The notes under the pieces were generated by a model that ran no database searches, was not told where the DNA came from, and worked only from the letters and a program-made list of their open reading frames with translations. A program made the translations under genes and the position numbers. Positions 1-7,162 of a stretch of 21,027 nt of DNA are shown one piece after another; within the stretch, counting starts at the first letter, position 1, and each line of letters begins with the position of its first letter. The DNA comes from UBA3496 sp964558115 (GTDB lineage: Bacteria; UBA8248): assembly GCA_964558115.1 (NCBI GenBank), contig CAZLCI010000034.1, positions 1 to 21,027 of the forward strand. Direction: 5' to 3'.

Positions 1-808
1 ATTTCTTTACCATCTCCGGAGTGTATTTACTATATTCCTCTGCTGATTGTGCATCTATATCTAAAACTGGCATTTCAAGATCTACAAGTTCACTTTCAGG
101 AATCAATTCATGGGTGCCAAAAGAAGCTTCTCTGCTGTGATGCCTATCATTTCCACAAAAAAGAAGAGTGGGTACGTTAATATTTTTAAGTTGTTCTTCT
201 GTCGCTCCAATTAAGGGTAAGTTCGAACAAGATATAAATGTTACCATCCATCGAGTCATTATTTCCACAAAATCTTTGGGATTCATTTTCATTAAAATAT
301 CTTTGTTTCTAGGATTTTCAGAGATTCTTTCTTCAAAAAAATCAGTTTTGCAAATACCTTCCATTCCTTTTAAGCCTGCAATTTTAATATATTCAGAATA
401 ATATCGAACTCCTAAGTTTAAAGTTGCATATGGTCCTGCAGACATTTTCCATAAAAGAAGTCCTGTAACTGCTTTTGGGTATCTTATTGCAAAAGAAACG
501 GAGGTTCTGCATCCTGAAGATGCTCCACCGACTATACAAGGTTGTGCATTAAGTTGTTTGGTTAATTCAAAAAGATCATCTGCCCATTCAATGTATTCAG
601 CGTCTCCTCCGGTTATTCCTATATCAGTTTTCCCGCAATTTCTTCGATCAAATATCAGCACACGATAACCTTTTTCAGATAGTTGAACTGCCATATCACG
701 AATTTCGTCCATAGGCGTTCTTCCTCCAGGCGACAAGGCAATCCAAAGACCTGTTTCCCCTATGATTTCGTAGTGTTGATTTATTCCGCGAATTTTTGCT
801 ACAGGCAC
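1..808 (-). CDS. alpha/beta hydrolase, C-terminus cut by window edge
   Basis: Serine hydrolase of the alpha/beta-fold superfamily (COG0596-like). The frame is open from a GTG start at 808 to the left edge, giving 269 visible codons. The GTG is preceded by AAAGGAG six bases upstream, which sets the start; there is no ATG near it. Visible signs are the N-terminal strand and oxyanion region ALSPGGRTP (about residues 24-32), FDRRNCGKTD (about 53-62), which is the usual D-x-R-G-x-G-x-S/T segment, and the nucleophile elbow G-A-S-S-G with Ser97. The late segment LLFCGNDRHH (from about residue 220) sits where the acid residue is expected; the catalytic His would lie beyond the edge or very near it. 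It is the last visible gene of a leftward run, 27 bases after the cupin gene, so it is probably co-transcribed with it. The substrate is unknown; esterase, lactonase or C-C hydrolase are all possible. Confidence 0.85.
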   Translation of the reverse strand, partial: MPVAKIRGINQHYEIIGETGLWIALSPGGRTPMDEIRDMAVQLSEKGYRVLIFDRRNCGKTDIGITGGDAEYIEWADDLFELTKQLNAQPCIVGGASSGCRTSVSFAIRYPKAVTGLLLWKMSAGPYATLNLGVRYYSEYIKIAGLKGMEGICKTDFFEERISENPRNKDILMKMNPKDFVEIMTRWMVTFISCSNLPLIGATEEQLKNINVPTLLFCGNDRHHSREASFGTHELIPESELVDLEMPVLDIDAQSAEEYSKYTPEMVKK

Positions 809-835
809 AATTAACTCCTTTTATTAAAAAAATTT

Positions 836-1315
836 TTATCCAGTAGAATCGAGTTTTTCTCCTTCAATTTGTATCTGTTGTGCTGGAAGGAGAATGAACG
901 CAACAAGGCAAGGACTTGTGCCATTATTTTTCCAATTATGAATCGTTCCCCTCTGAACACATACATCTCCCTCCTTCAGGTGAACGATAACTCCGTCATC
1001 TAATTCCATATCTATCTCTCCTTTCATAATAATTACATAGTCAATAGATTGGGTTCGATGCATTCTTGCCGTTACTCCAGGACCGTACTCTGTGATTCTA
1101 AATTTTGAACTACAATCTCCAGGAGGACCAGGCTCTATTTTTTTGCCATCGAAATTATTATTTAGATTTGCTGGATAGTCGTCAGTTGCCCATATCCCGT
1201 GACCTTGATGATTCGGTCTCATCGATCGAGCGTCACTCATAACCTCATCTATTAAAACGACAGCTTTTCCTTTTTCGTTGTGTCCAGTTACAACTCTTCT
1301 AAGAGATAAAGACAT
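836..1315 (-). CDS. single-domain cupin protein
   Basis: Small cytoplasmic cupin of 159 residues. The start is supported by AGGAGG seven bases before ATG. The beta-barrel domain occupies roughly residues 65-145. Cupin motif 1 is seen as G-P-G-V-T-A-R-M-H(86)-R-T-Q-S-I-D(92)-Y with a following K-G-E; motif 2 is G-D-V-C-V-Q-R-G-T-I-H(126)-N-W. The metal site therefore has His86 and His126, while the second His of the classical H-x-H is Thr88 and the usual Glu is Asp92. From memory this H-R-T pattern recurs in a common family of stand-alone cupins, so it is probably not decay. No reaction can be assigned; relatives sit next to degradative enzymes and may act as dioxygenases, isomerases or sensors. 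It lies between the ABC permease genes (106 bases upstream) and an alpha/beta hydrolase (27 bases downstream), which suggests a role in handling an imported compound. Confidence 0.88.
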   Translation of the reverse strand: MSLSLRRVVTGHNEKGKAVVLIDEVMSDARSMRPNHQGHGIWATDDYPANLNNNFDGKKIEPGPPGDCSSKFRITEYGPGVTARMHRTQSIDYVIIMKGEIDMELDDGVIVHLKEGDVCVQRGTIHNWKNNGTSPCLVAFILLPAQQIQIEGEKLDSTG

Positions 1316-1421
1316 AAATTCCTCCTATCAAATTTTATTAGACAATTATAAAGAGTTAATTATAAACGTGGAATACTAAATTGGTATTATTTTAAATACC
1401 TAGAAAATAGATAAGGTTAGC
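1316..1421 (-). other. intergenic leader of the cupin gene with -10-like hexamers
   Basis: This 106-base gap separates the dppC-like stop from the cupin start. Read leftward, it holds two TATAAT hexamers (plus-strand 1359-1364 and 1345-1350). Neither has a recognisable -35 at standard spacing, and such hexamers are frequent in AT-rich DNA. A small inverted repeat GGTATT/AATACC lies at 1383-1400 with a six-base loop and no U-tract, too weak to call a terminator. The cupin-hydrolase pair may therefore have its own promoter or simply continue the permease transcript. Confidence 0.3.
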
Positions 1422-2369
1422 TTAATCTGTAAGTCTTTTCATCTTGGGATCTAAGGCATCACGAAGCCAGTCGCCTAGGAGATTCACGCTTAGTACTGTA
1501 AGCATGAGAATAACTCCAGGGAAAAAAGCTATCCACCATGCTGTATCGAGAAATTCTCTTCCATGTGCAAGCATACCCCCCCAAGTTGGAGTAGGAGGTG
1601 GAACTCCGACACCAAGAAAAGATAGAGCAGATTCGATGATAATCATTCTTCCGAGATATAAAGTGCCTATAACAATAGCGGGAGATAAAACATTAGGTAA
1701 AATATGACGGAACATAACTCTAGTTGTACGAGAACCTACAGCTTTTGCTCCTACCACAAACTCGTTTTCTTTTACAGATAGCACAGTTCCTCGTATTACG
1801 CGAGCGTAAACAATCCATGTTCTGACTGCAATTGCTAGGATTACATTTTGTAGACTGGGTCCTAGAATTGCAACGATACTCAGTGCGAGGAGAATAAAGG
1901 GTATAGCGAGAGCTGAATCTATAATCCTACTAATAATCGTATCTACGATTCCACCAAAATATCCTGCAACCATTCCTAGGGTAACCCCAATACAACCGCT
2001 TAAGAATACAGCAGCAATTCCTACGATTAAAGAAACTCGAGATCCCCAAATCACCCTGCTTAAAACGTCTCTTCCTTGTTGATCTGTTCCCAGTAGATAA
2101 TAATTTCCATTTGCATCGGTGAATCCGGGTGGTTTTAAGTAGCAACATCGTAAGTTTATTTCAAAAGCGTCATTTCCAGTAAATATTGCAGTAAAGAAAG
2201 AAGGGAATATTGCCCATAAACAAATAATGATTAAGAAGATTAAACTCATCATTGCAGGTGGACGATTTTTCAAATCCTGCCAAGCAAGCTGTGCATTGGT
2301 CGGACCACGTCTATCTTCAAAATCTTCTGTTGGGTTGTTTATTGTTGAAACATTTGATTCAGTAGCCAT
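1422..2369 (-). CDS. ABC transporter permease, DppC/OppC family
   Basis: Inner-membrane permease of a peptide/nickel/opine-class ABC importer. From the chosen ATG it is 315 residues, usual for DppC-type subunits. An ATG at 2393 would add eight residues but has no ribosome site and lies inside the upstream gene; the ATG at 2369 follows AGGA eight bases upstream, so I prefer it. Visible features are a hydrophilic N-terminal tail with R-R-G-P, a first membrane helix near residues 40-65, the family signature L-G-T-D-Q-Q-G-R-D-V-L-S-R (about 93-105), then five further helices. The cytoplasmic EAA loop runs E-F-V-V-G-A-K-A-V-G to I-L-P-N (about 203-226) and would dock an ATPase. It starts ten bases after the stop of its DppB-like partner, so the two are surely co-transcribed. 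No ATPase gene follows; a cupin does. Confidence 0.93.
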   Translation of the reverse strand: MATESNVSTINNPTEDFEDRRGPTNAQLAWQDLKNRPPAMMSLIFLIIICLWAIFPSFFTAIFTGNDAFEINLRCCYLKPPGFTDANGNYYLLGTDQQGRDVLSRVIWGSRVSLIVGIAAVFLSGCIGVTLGMVAGYFGGIVDTIISRIIDSALAIPFILLALSIVAILGPSLQNVILAIAVRTWIVYARVIRGTVLSVKENEFVVGAKAVGSRTTRVMFRHILPNVLSPAIVIGTLYLGRMIIIESALSFLGVGVPPPTPTWGGMLAHGREFLDTAWWIAFFPGVILMLTVLSVNLLGDWLRDALDPKMKRLTD

Positions 2370-2379
2370 TATCTCATTC

Positions 2380-3327
2380 CTAAGAATATGCAATTCTTGG
2401 ATCTAACCAAGCATAAATAAGATCAACGATTAAATTTATAAAAACAAAAATTGTTGCAAGTAAAGTTACTGCAGCTTGAACAATCGGATAATCTTGGTTG
2501 TTAATAGCATCTATAACAAGGAATCCGACTCCAGGCCATGCAAAAATTACTTCTGTAACTACTGTACCACCAAGTAAAACACCAAGTTCTAGGCCAATAA
2601 GGGTAACTACTGGAATAGCTGCATTTTTTAAGGCATGACGCATAATCACTATCCATTCAACGATACCTTTAGAGCGTGCAGTGGTAATATATTCACTTCC
2701 TAAGACTTCTAACATTCCTGCACGAACGACACGTGTAATACGCGCTGTTTGATATAATCCTGCAGTAAGGGCTGGAAGAACAATATATATAGGACTCTCA
2801 TATCCCGATGAAGGAAATAAGTCTAGATACACAGAAAAGAAAATGATAAGCATTAGGCCAAGCCAGAAATTAGGCATAGATTGTCCAAACATAGAACCGA
2901 TAGAACTAACATAATCTATCCAAGTATTCCTGAACGTTGCTGAAAGTACACCCGCAGGTATAGCTACTAAAATCGAAATCACTACTGCCGTTAGTGCAAG
3001 ATCTATCGTTGCAGGAAAATGCTCAAAGACTAGTTCATGGGCAGGAAGTTCATGACGATAAGAATAACCAAAGTCACCAAAAATAACGCCCTTGCTTCTT
3101 ACAACTCCGTTATCAAACCCAAAAATAAAACGATAATATTGAATATGGAGAGGTTGATCAAAACCGTGTGCTTTATTGAATTCTTCTATATCTTCTAAAG
3201 ATGAATCTTCAGGCATGAGAACATCACCAGGAGATCCAGACATATGAAGCATCATAAAAACAATTACAAGGACTATGTTGATGACTACTATACTTTGTAG
3301 ACATCTTCTAATCACATAAGCACGCAT
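2380..3327 (-). CDS. ABC transporter permease, DppB/OppB family
   Basis: Inner-membrane permease of 315 residues, the usual DppB length, first gene of the leftward run. The start ATG follows GTAGGA seven bases upstream. The N-terminus Y-V-I-R-R-C-L-Q-S-I-V-V leads straight into membrane helix 1, followed by the periplasmic loop with G-S-P-G-D (about 31-35) and the G-D-F-G-Y-S segment (about 84-89), both typical of this family. Helices span about 107-130, 137-172 and 180-200. The EAA loop is at about 212-239 (E-Y-I-T-T-A-R-S-K-G ... H-A-L-K-N-A), and a final pair of helices ends in A-W-L-D-P-R. It should pair with the 1422-2369 permease and take substrate from the divergent binding protein at 3589-5130. 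The substrate may be a peptide, opine, sugar acid or metal chelate; the sequence does not decide. Confidence 0.94.
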   Translation of the reverse strand: MRAYVIRRCLQSIVVINIVLVIVFMMLHMSGSPGDVLMPEDSSLEDIEEFNKAHGFDQPLHIQYYRFIFGFDNGVVRSKGVIFGDFGYSYRHELPAHELVFEHFPATIDLALTAVVISILVAIPAGVLSATFRNTWIDYVSSIGSMFGQSMPNFWLGLMLIIFFSVYLDLFPSSGYESPIYIVLPALTAGLYQTARITRVVRAGMLEVLGSEYITTARSKGIVEWIVIMRHALKNAAIPVVTLIGLELGVLLGGTVVTEVIFAWPGVGFLVIDAINNQDYPIVQAAVTLLATIFVFINLIVDLIYAWLDPRIAYS

Positions 3328-3588
3328 AAAAAATTCCTACTCGAATTGTTAAATAATCCAAAATTTATCTTAGTGAGTACTTGAAAAATTTGGATTATAA
3401 ATATATTTTTTAGGATATTCTTATATGTATAAATAAATCCTATTTTATAAACTGTCAAATCATTTTCAGTTTGTAGGACAGAATTTTTTAGGTAACAAGA
3501 ATGATACTTGATGAATTTTGAAATAAGTGTTTTTATCAAAAATTCATACATACATGGAACCGAGTTATTAACCAAGAAGGAGATTGTT
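3328..3588. other. divergent control region between dppB-like and binding-protein genes
   Basis: This 261-base AT-rich stretch must contain the promoters of both the leftward permease operon and the rightward binding-protein gene. I see a TATAAT for the leftward direction (plus-strand 3394-3399) without a convincing -35, and a long imperfect inverted repeat at 3354-3397 (listed separately). On the plus strand TTGAAA occurs near 3517 but has no good -10 at 17 bases. Open frames crossing the region in both directions have no ribosome sites and I do not regard them as genes. Confidence 0.5.
3354..3397. repeat. inverted repeat (operator-like or leader hairpin) upstream of dppB-like gene
   Basis: The left arm TAATCCAAAATTT (3354-3366) and the right arm AAATTTGGATTA (3386-3397) are inverse complements over 12 pairs with one extra A in the left arm, separated by 19 bases. 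The right arm overlaps the leftward TATAAT. It could bind a dimeric regulator controlling the divergent transporter genes, or fold in the dppB-like leader mRNA. No U-tract follows it, so a terminator is unlikely. Confidence 0.45.
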
Positions 3589-5130
3589 ATGAGGAAGTTG
3601 GTAGTATTGTTGTTTGCTATTATGATTGGTTTTGCTGCTGTCCCTAGTACATATGCAGCACCTCAGGGAACTATTGTTGCTGCGCTCAAAGGTGTTTCTC
3701 CAACAATGGATCCTCATCCAAAATCAAATTTTATCGGAGCGATGATTTGGAAGTGGTGTTATGATACCCTTATTGGCATGGAAGCTGGAACAGGGAAAAA
3801 ACTCCCTTGGCTTGCCACTAAGTGGAAGGTTCATAGTCCTAGGAAATTAGAATTATGGCTTAGAAAAGGAGTTAAATTTACTGACGGAACAACTTTCACT
3901 GCTAAAAATGTTGAATTTGCTTTTTCGCGTATCATGGCAAAAGGGAGTCGTCAAAGAGTTTTCTTTAAAGCTTTAGAGAGAGTTGAAATTGTTAATGACT
4001 ATCAAGTGATTCTTCATTCCAAACCTGATAATGGAATGCTAAATAGACTCGCTAGATGGGGTCACGCAATGTCTTTGAAAGCGAAAGGTGTAGATAAAAA
4101 GATAATTTCTCGTAAGACTCTTTATGGTTCAGGCCCCTATATACTTACAGAATGGGCTAAAGGACGTAAGATGGTATTTGATGCTAATCCTAATTGGTGG
4201 GCAAATTCAAAATACCCAAACCGTCCGAAAAAAGTAATTTTACGCGGTATTAAATCTTCAGTTACACGCGTTAAAGCTCTTCAAAAAGGTGAAATAGATT
4301 TAGTTATGGGAATACTGCCTCAGTATATTCCTCAAATTGAGAAGAATCCTAAACTTGCTGTAGCGGATATTCCAGCAGTAAGAATGATGTTTATCTCTTT
4401 TGTTACAAGAAATGGCGGACCTTTTGCAGATCAAAATGTTCGTTTGGCTGCAAACTATGCTATTGATGCAGAACTTCTTAGAACTACATTTTTAGCTGGT
4501 AAAGCTGTTATTTCCGGCTCACTTTTCCATCCATGGAACTATGCTGGTTATAATAAAAATGATAAATGGCATGGATATGATTTGAAAAAAGCAAAAGCTT
4601 ATATGGCGAAGAGTAAATATCCAAAAGGTTTTAAAGCTACTGTTTATGCAACGATTGGAAGATACCCAGGAGATGTAAAAACATGTGAAGCTTTGGGCGG
4701 TTTCTTTAAGGAAATAGGTATTAAAGCTACCTGTAGAACTATGCCTTATTCCGCTTGGAAAAAGAAAAGAAAATCTTACCAAAAAGGTAAGGGTAAAGGT
4801 GAAGCAGCTGTATTTGTTCAAGGGTATGGAAACTCTGGGGGAGATCCAGGAAACATTGCGCCAGCAACTGGTGGATGTAAGGGTCACTCTAGTGTTCATT
4901 GTTTTAAAGACTTGGATGTGCAAATAGATAAAGCGAAGTTTACTGCCGATCCAAAACAGCAACAAATTGAGTTTGAAAAAGTAACAGCGATGATGAAGGA
5001 AAAGGCTATCTTTAAAATTCTATACAAAACTAATGATATTTATGCCTACAAAAAAGGGTTTGGTTTTAATCCAAGGCATGATGAGTCATTTTATGTATGG
5101 GAAATTGATATGTCTAAGGTAAAAAAATAG
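3589..5130 (+). CDS. periplasmic substrate-binding protein, DppA/SBP_bac_5 family
   Basis: Extracytoplasmic solute receptor for the adjacent ABC permeases. The ATG at 3589 follows AAGGAG seven bases upstream and begins a textbook signal peptide (M-R-K-L, hydrophobic core to about residue 18, cleavage after T-Y-A at 23). An upstream ATG at 3508 would bury that signal peptide and is rejected. The 513-residue length is normal for the family. Typical family segments are visible: K-F-T-D-G-T-x-F-T-A-K-N-V-E-F-A-F near residues 100-116, G-S-G-P-Y near 180, N-P-N-W-W near 203-207, and V-R-L-A-A-N-Y-A-I-D near 284-293. Two closely spaced cysteines in the C-terminal part (C-K-G-H-S-S-V-H-C) could form a disulfide in the periplasm. 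The protein is notably lysine-rich. It is transcribed divergently from its permeases, an arrangement that lets receptor and channel be expressed at different levels. The ligand is unknown. Confidence 0.95.
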   Translation: MRKLVVLLFAIMIGFAAVPSTYAAPQGTIVAALKGVSPTMDPHPKSNFIGAMIWKWCYDTLIGMEAGTGKKLPWLATKWKVHSPRKLELWLRKGVKFTDGTTFTAKNVEFAFSRIMAKGSRQRVFFKALERVEIVNDYQVILHSKPDNGMLNRLARWGHAMSLKAKGVDKKIISRKTLYGSGPYILTEWAKGRKMVFDANPNWWANSKYPNRPKKVILRGIKSSVTRVKALQKGEIDLVMGILPQYIPQIEKNPKLAVADIPAVRMMFISFVTRNGGPFADQNVRLAANYAIDAELLRTTFLAGKAVISGSLFHPWNYAGYNKNDKWHGYDLKKAKAYMAKSKYPKGFKATVYATIGRYPGDVKTCEALGGFFKEIGIKATCRTMPYSAWKKKRKSYQKGKGKGEAAVFVQGYGNSGGDPGNIAPATGGCKGHSSVHCFKDLDVQIDKAKFTADPKQQQIEFEKVTAMMKEKAIFKILYKTNDIYAYKKGFGFNPRHDESFYVWEIDMSKVKK

Positions 5131-5146
5131 CAACAATTTAGTTTTT

Positions 5147-5185
5147 AAGGGGAGGAGAATCGATAGGTTTTCCTCCCCTTTTTTT
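5147..5185 (+). terminator. strong intrinsic terminator after the binding-protein gene
   Basis: A stem of 13 pairs (5147-5159 with 5168-5180, one G-U pair) includes the GC-rich core AAGGGGAGGA/TCCTCCCCTT. The loop has eight bases and a run of T follows immediately to 5185. It lies 17 bases after the stop at 5130 and closes the single-gene binding-protein transcript before the oxidoreductase gene. Confidence 0.93.
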
Positions 5186-5208
5186 GTAAATTATTTTTTG
5201 AGGTTTTG

Positions 5209-6183
5209 GTGAAAGCAGTATTTGTAAATAAGTTTGGTCTCGAAATTCCTATGAGATTACAAGAAGCAGATATTCCAAGACCTAAATCTGAACAAATTTT
5301 GATTAAGTTGGGTGCTTCAGGAGTAAATCCCAGTGACGTAGCCACGCGTTCTGGAAAAAGTCATCATTCTCCACATATGAAAATCCCCTATATTCCAGGA
5401 TTAGAAGCATCCGGAGAAATAGTTGAACTAGGTGATGAAGTTAAGGAATTTCGTGTTGGACAGCGTGTTTTTGGGAGATCTTTAGGTGGGAGTTATTCAG
5501 AGTTTGTTTGTCTAGATGGAAAAGTTGCGTCTGTGTTGCCTAACTCTTATAGTTTTGAGGAAGGAGCTGGAATTACTCTTCCGCTAAGAACTGCCTGGAA
5601 TGCTCTTGTGATAAAAGCAAAAGTGACTCCAGGAGAAACTGTACTAGTGCAAGGGGGAGCAGGTGGTGTGGGTATGGCTACTATTCAACTTGCGCGTGAA
5701 ATGGGTTGTAGAGTTTTTGCTACTGTTAGTTCTTCAAAAAAGGCTTCTTTTTGTTCAGAATTAGGTGCAACGGAGACGATTAACTACAGAGAAGAGGATT
5801 TTATAGAAAAGTGTTCAGAATTAACGAAAGGAATGGGTGTAGATGTTATAGTCGAAACCGCAGCTAATGAAAATTTTCACTTAGATTTGAAAGCAATTAA
5901 AGTAAATGGAAGAATCGTTCTAATGGGTGCTGGTCTAGGAAAAAATCCAAGAGCAGATTTTTTAGTTTCAGATATGATGGAAAAGGATGCAAGAGTTTTC
6001 GGTATTACTGGCGTGAACTTAGCTAAAAAAATGCCTTTTATCATTCCAAAATTTTCAACTCTTTTGGAAAAAGGATCGATAAAATTTCATGTAGATAAAG
6101 TTTTCCCCTTGGAAAATGCAAATGATGCACATGAATTAATGTTCAATGGAAATTTTTTAGGAAAACTAGTTTTGGTCCCTTGA
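5209..6183 (+). CDS. NADPH:quinone oxidoreductase-type zinc-free MDR
   Basis: Soluble medium-chain dehydrogenase/reductase of 324 residues, the usual quinone oxidoreductase length. I place the start at GTG 5209: GAGG lies five bases upstream, whereas the TTG at 5206 would be only two bases from it. It also yields the family-typical M-K-A-V-F-V-N-K-F-G N-terminus. The N-terminal GroES-like domain (about 1-120) has S-G-V-N-P-S-D (37-43) and I-P-Y-I-P-G-L-E-A-S-G (59-69). The NAD(P)-binding domain has V-L-V-Q-G-G-A-G-G-V-G (145-155). The Cys and His ligands of zinc alcohol dehydrogenases are absent, supporting a zinc-free quinone or enone reductase. It stands between a strong terminator and a 142-base gap, so it probably forms a single-gene unit. 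The true acceptor (quinone, 2-enal or acryloyl-type compound) cannot be read from sequence. Confidence 0.9.
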   Translation: MKAVFVNKFGLEIPMRLQEADIPRPKSEQILIKLGASGVNPSDVATRSGKSHHSPHMKIPYIPGLEASGEIVELGDEVKEFRVGQRVFGRSLGGSYSEFVCLDGKVASVLPNSYSFEEGAGITLPLRTAWNALVIKAKVTPGETVLVQGGAGGVGMATIQLAREMGCRVFATVSSSKKASFCSELGATETINYREEDFIEKCSELTKGMGVDVIVETAANENFHLDLKAIKVNGRIVLMGAGLGKNPRADFLVSDMMEKDARVFGITGVNLAKKMPFIIPKFSTLLEKGSIKFHVDKVFPLENANDAHELMFNGNFLGKLVLVP

Positions 6184-6211
6184 TCTTTTAATGAGACTTT
6201 AAAATAATGTT

Positions 6212-6241
6212 TTGAATCAAAAAAGTTAAATTTGCTATTTT
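6212..6241 (+). promoter_or_regulatory. possible promoter for mlaA
   Basis: TTGAAT (6212-6217) and TATTTT (6236-6241) are separated by 18 bases in the gap before the MlaA gene. Each hexamer matches the sigma-70 consensus at four of six positions, so in AT-rich DNA this is only suggestive. Confidence 0.22.
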
Positions 6242-6325
6242 TTACTTGCGGTTAATAGATTAAATAATGTATTTTCGAAATAGTAATGAACGTTTGTCTT
6301 GTTTACGCCTTTTAAGGAAGTTCTG

Positions 6326-7102
6326 TTGAATAATAAGAGAATATTTGTTTTACAAACTCTAAAAAATAAGTCGTTTAGTATTTACAATACTTTTTTATTA
6401 ATTTTTTTAATTTTAATGATAAGTTTTGTTAATTATGGTTGTGCTTCCAAAGCGGCTTCTAATAATATAGTAAGTACTTCGACTGAAATGTCTGATCCAA
6501 TTGAACCTTTGAATCGTTTTGTATTTGAATTCAATAATGTTGTGGAGGTGGTTGTATTAAACCCAGTAAGCAGCATTTATTCTGCGGTTTTTCCTGATAT
6601 TGTCAAAGATTCAGTTCGAAACTTTCTCCGTAATCTGGAAACTCCTGTTACATTAGCTAACGATATTTTACAGGGAGAACATCTCAGAGCGAGAGATACT
6701 TCAATGCGCTTTTTAATTAATTCCACTGCAGGCGTACTCGGATTGTTTGATATTGCGTCTCATTTAGATTTTAAATATCACAATGAAGATTTTGGTCAGA
6801 CTTTGGCCATTCATGGTGTTAGTCAAGGTCCTTATCTAGTACTTCCACTTATTGGACCTTCTTCTCTTAGACATACGGTTGGAAGAGTTACTGATATTTT
6901 CCTGAGTCCAATGACCTATGTTAGCGATGTAGAAAATATTAATTATACTCTAAAGGGTATAAGAATAATAGATGGACATTCTCGAATTAAGGACACATTG
7001 GCAGATTTAAAAAGAGATTCCTTAGACTATTATTCTTTAATAAGAAGTGTCTATTCGCAAAGACGTAAAAGTGTAATTCTTAACGAAAAAAAATCTAAAT
7101 AA
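6326..7102 (+). CDS. mlaA: MlaA (VacJ) family outer-membrane lipid-asymmetry lipoprotein
   Basis: MlaA sits in the outer membrane and removes misplaced phospholipids from its outer leaflet, passing them to the Mla pathway. The start is TTG at 6326, with AAGGA seven bases upstream; an in-frame TTG at 6299 lacks a site. The product is 258 residues. Family segments are clear: D-P-I-E-P-L-N-R-F-V-F-E-F-N (57-70), L-E-T-P-V-T-L-A-N-D-I-L-Q-G (104-117), I-N-S-T-A-G-V-L-G-L-F-D (131-142), D-F-G-Q-T-L (155-160) and G-P-Y-L-V-L-P-L-I-G-P-S-S-L-R (168-182). The export signal has a hydrophobic core at about 21-36 ending at Cys39, but the preceding N-Y-G is not a standard lipobox. No other mla genes are nearby; ispH follows after 60 bases and may share the transcript. 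Confidence 0.92.
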   Translation: MNNKRIFVLQTLKNKSFSIYNTFLLIFLILMISFVNYGCASKAASNNIVSTSTEMSDPIEPLNRFVFEFNNVVEVVVLNPVSSIYSAVFPDIVKDSVRNFLRNLETPVTLANDILQGEHLRARDTSMRFLINSTAGVLGLFDIASHLDFKYHNEDFGQTLAIHGVSQGPYLVLPLIGPSSLRHTVGRVTDIFLSPMTYVSDVENINYTLKGIRIIDGHSRIKDTLADLKRDSLDYYSLIRSVYSQRRKSVILNEKKSK

Positions 7103-7162
7103 ATTTTTCATATCTAACCGGTTTTTTTGTTTTTACCGATCAGTTGAGGTGATCTTCTCCTA

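Noticed and set aside
168..401. 77-codon rightward open frame inside the left-edge hydrolase
   Set aside because: It is antisense to a well-supported alpha/beta hydrolase with catalytic motifs and has no convincing start site.
1383..1400. GGTATT/AATACC hairpin after the dppC-like gene
   Set aside because: Only six mostly A-T pairs with no U-tract on the relevant strand; not enough for a terminator call.
3312..3575. 87-codon leftward open frame crossing the divergent ABC control region
   Set aside because: It overlaps the start of the dppB-like gene in another frame, has no ribosome site and shows low-complexity AT-driven composition (many I, N, F, K). It fills the region expected to hold two promoters.
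7103..7162. ACCGGT and T-rich tract between mlaA and ispH as a terminator
   Set aside because: The only pairing possible is four bases; no stable stem precedes the T-run, so read-through into ispH is more likely.
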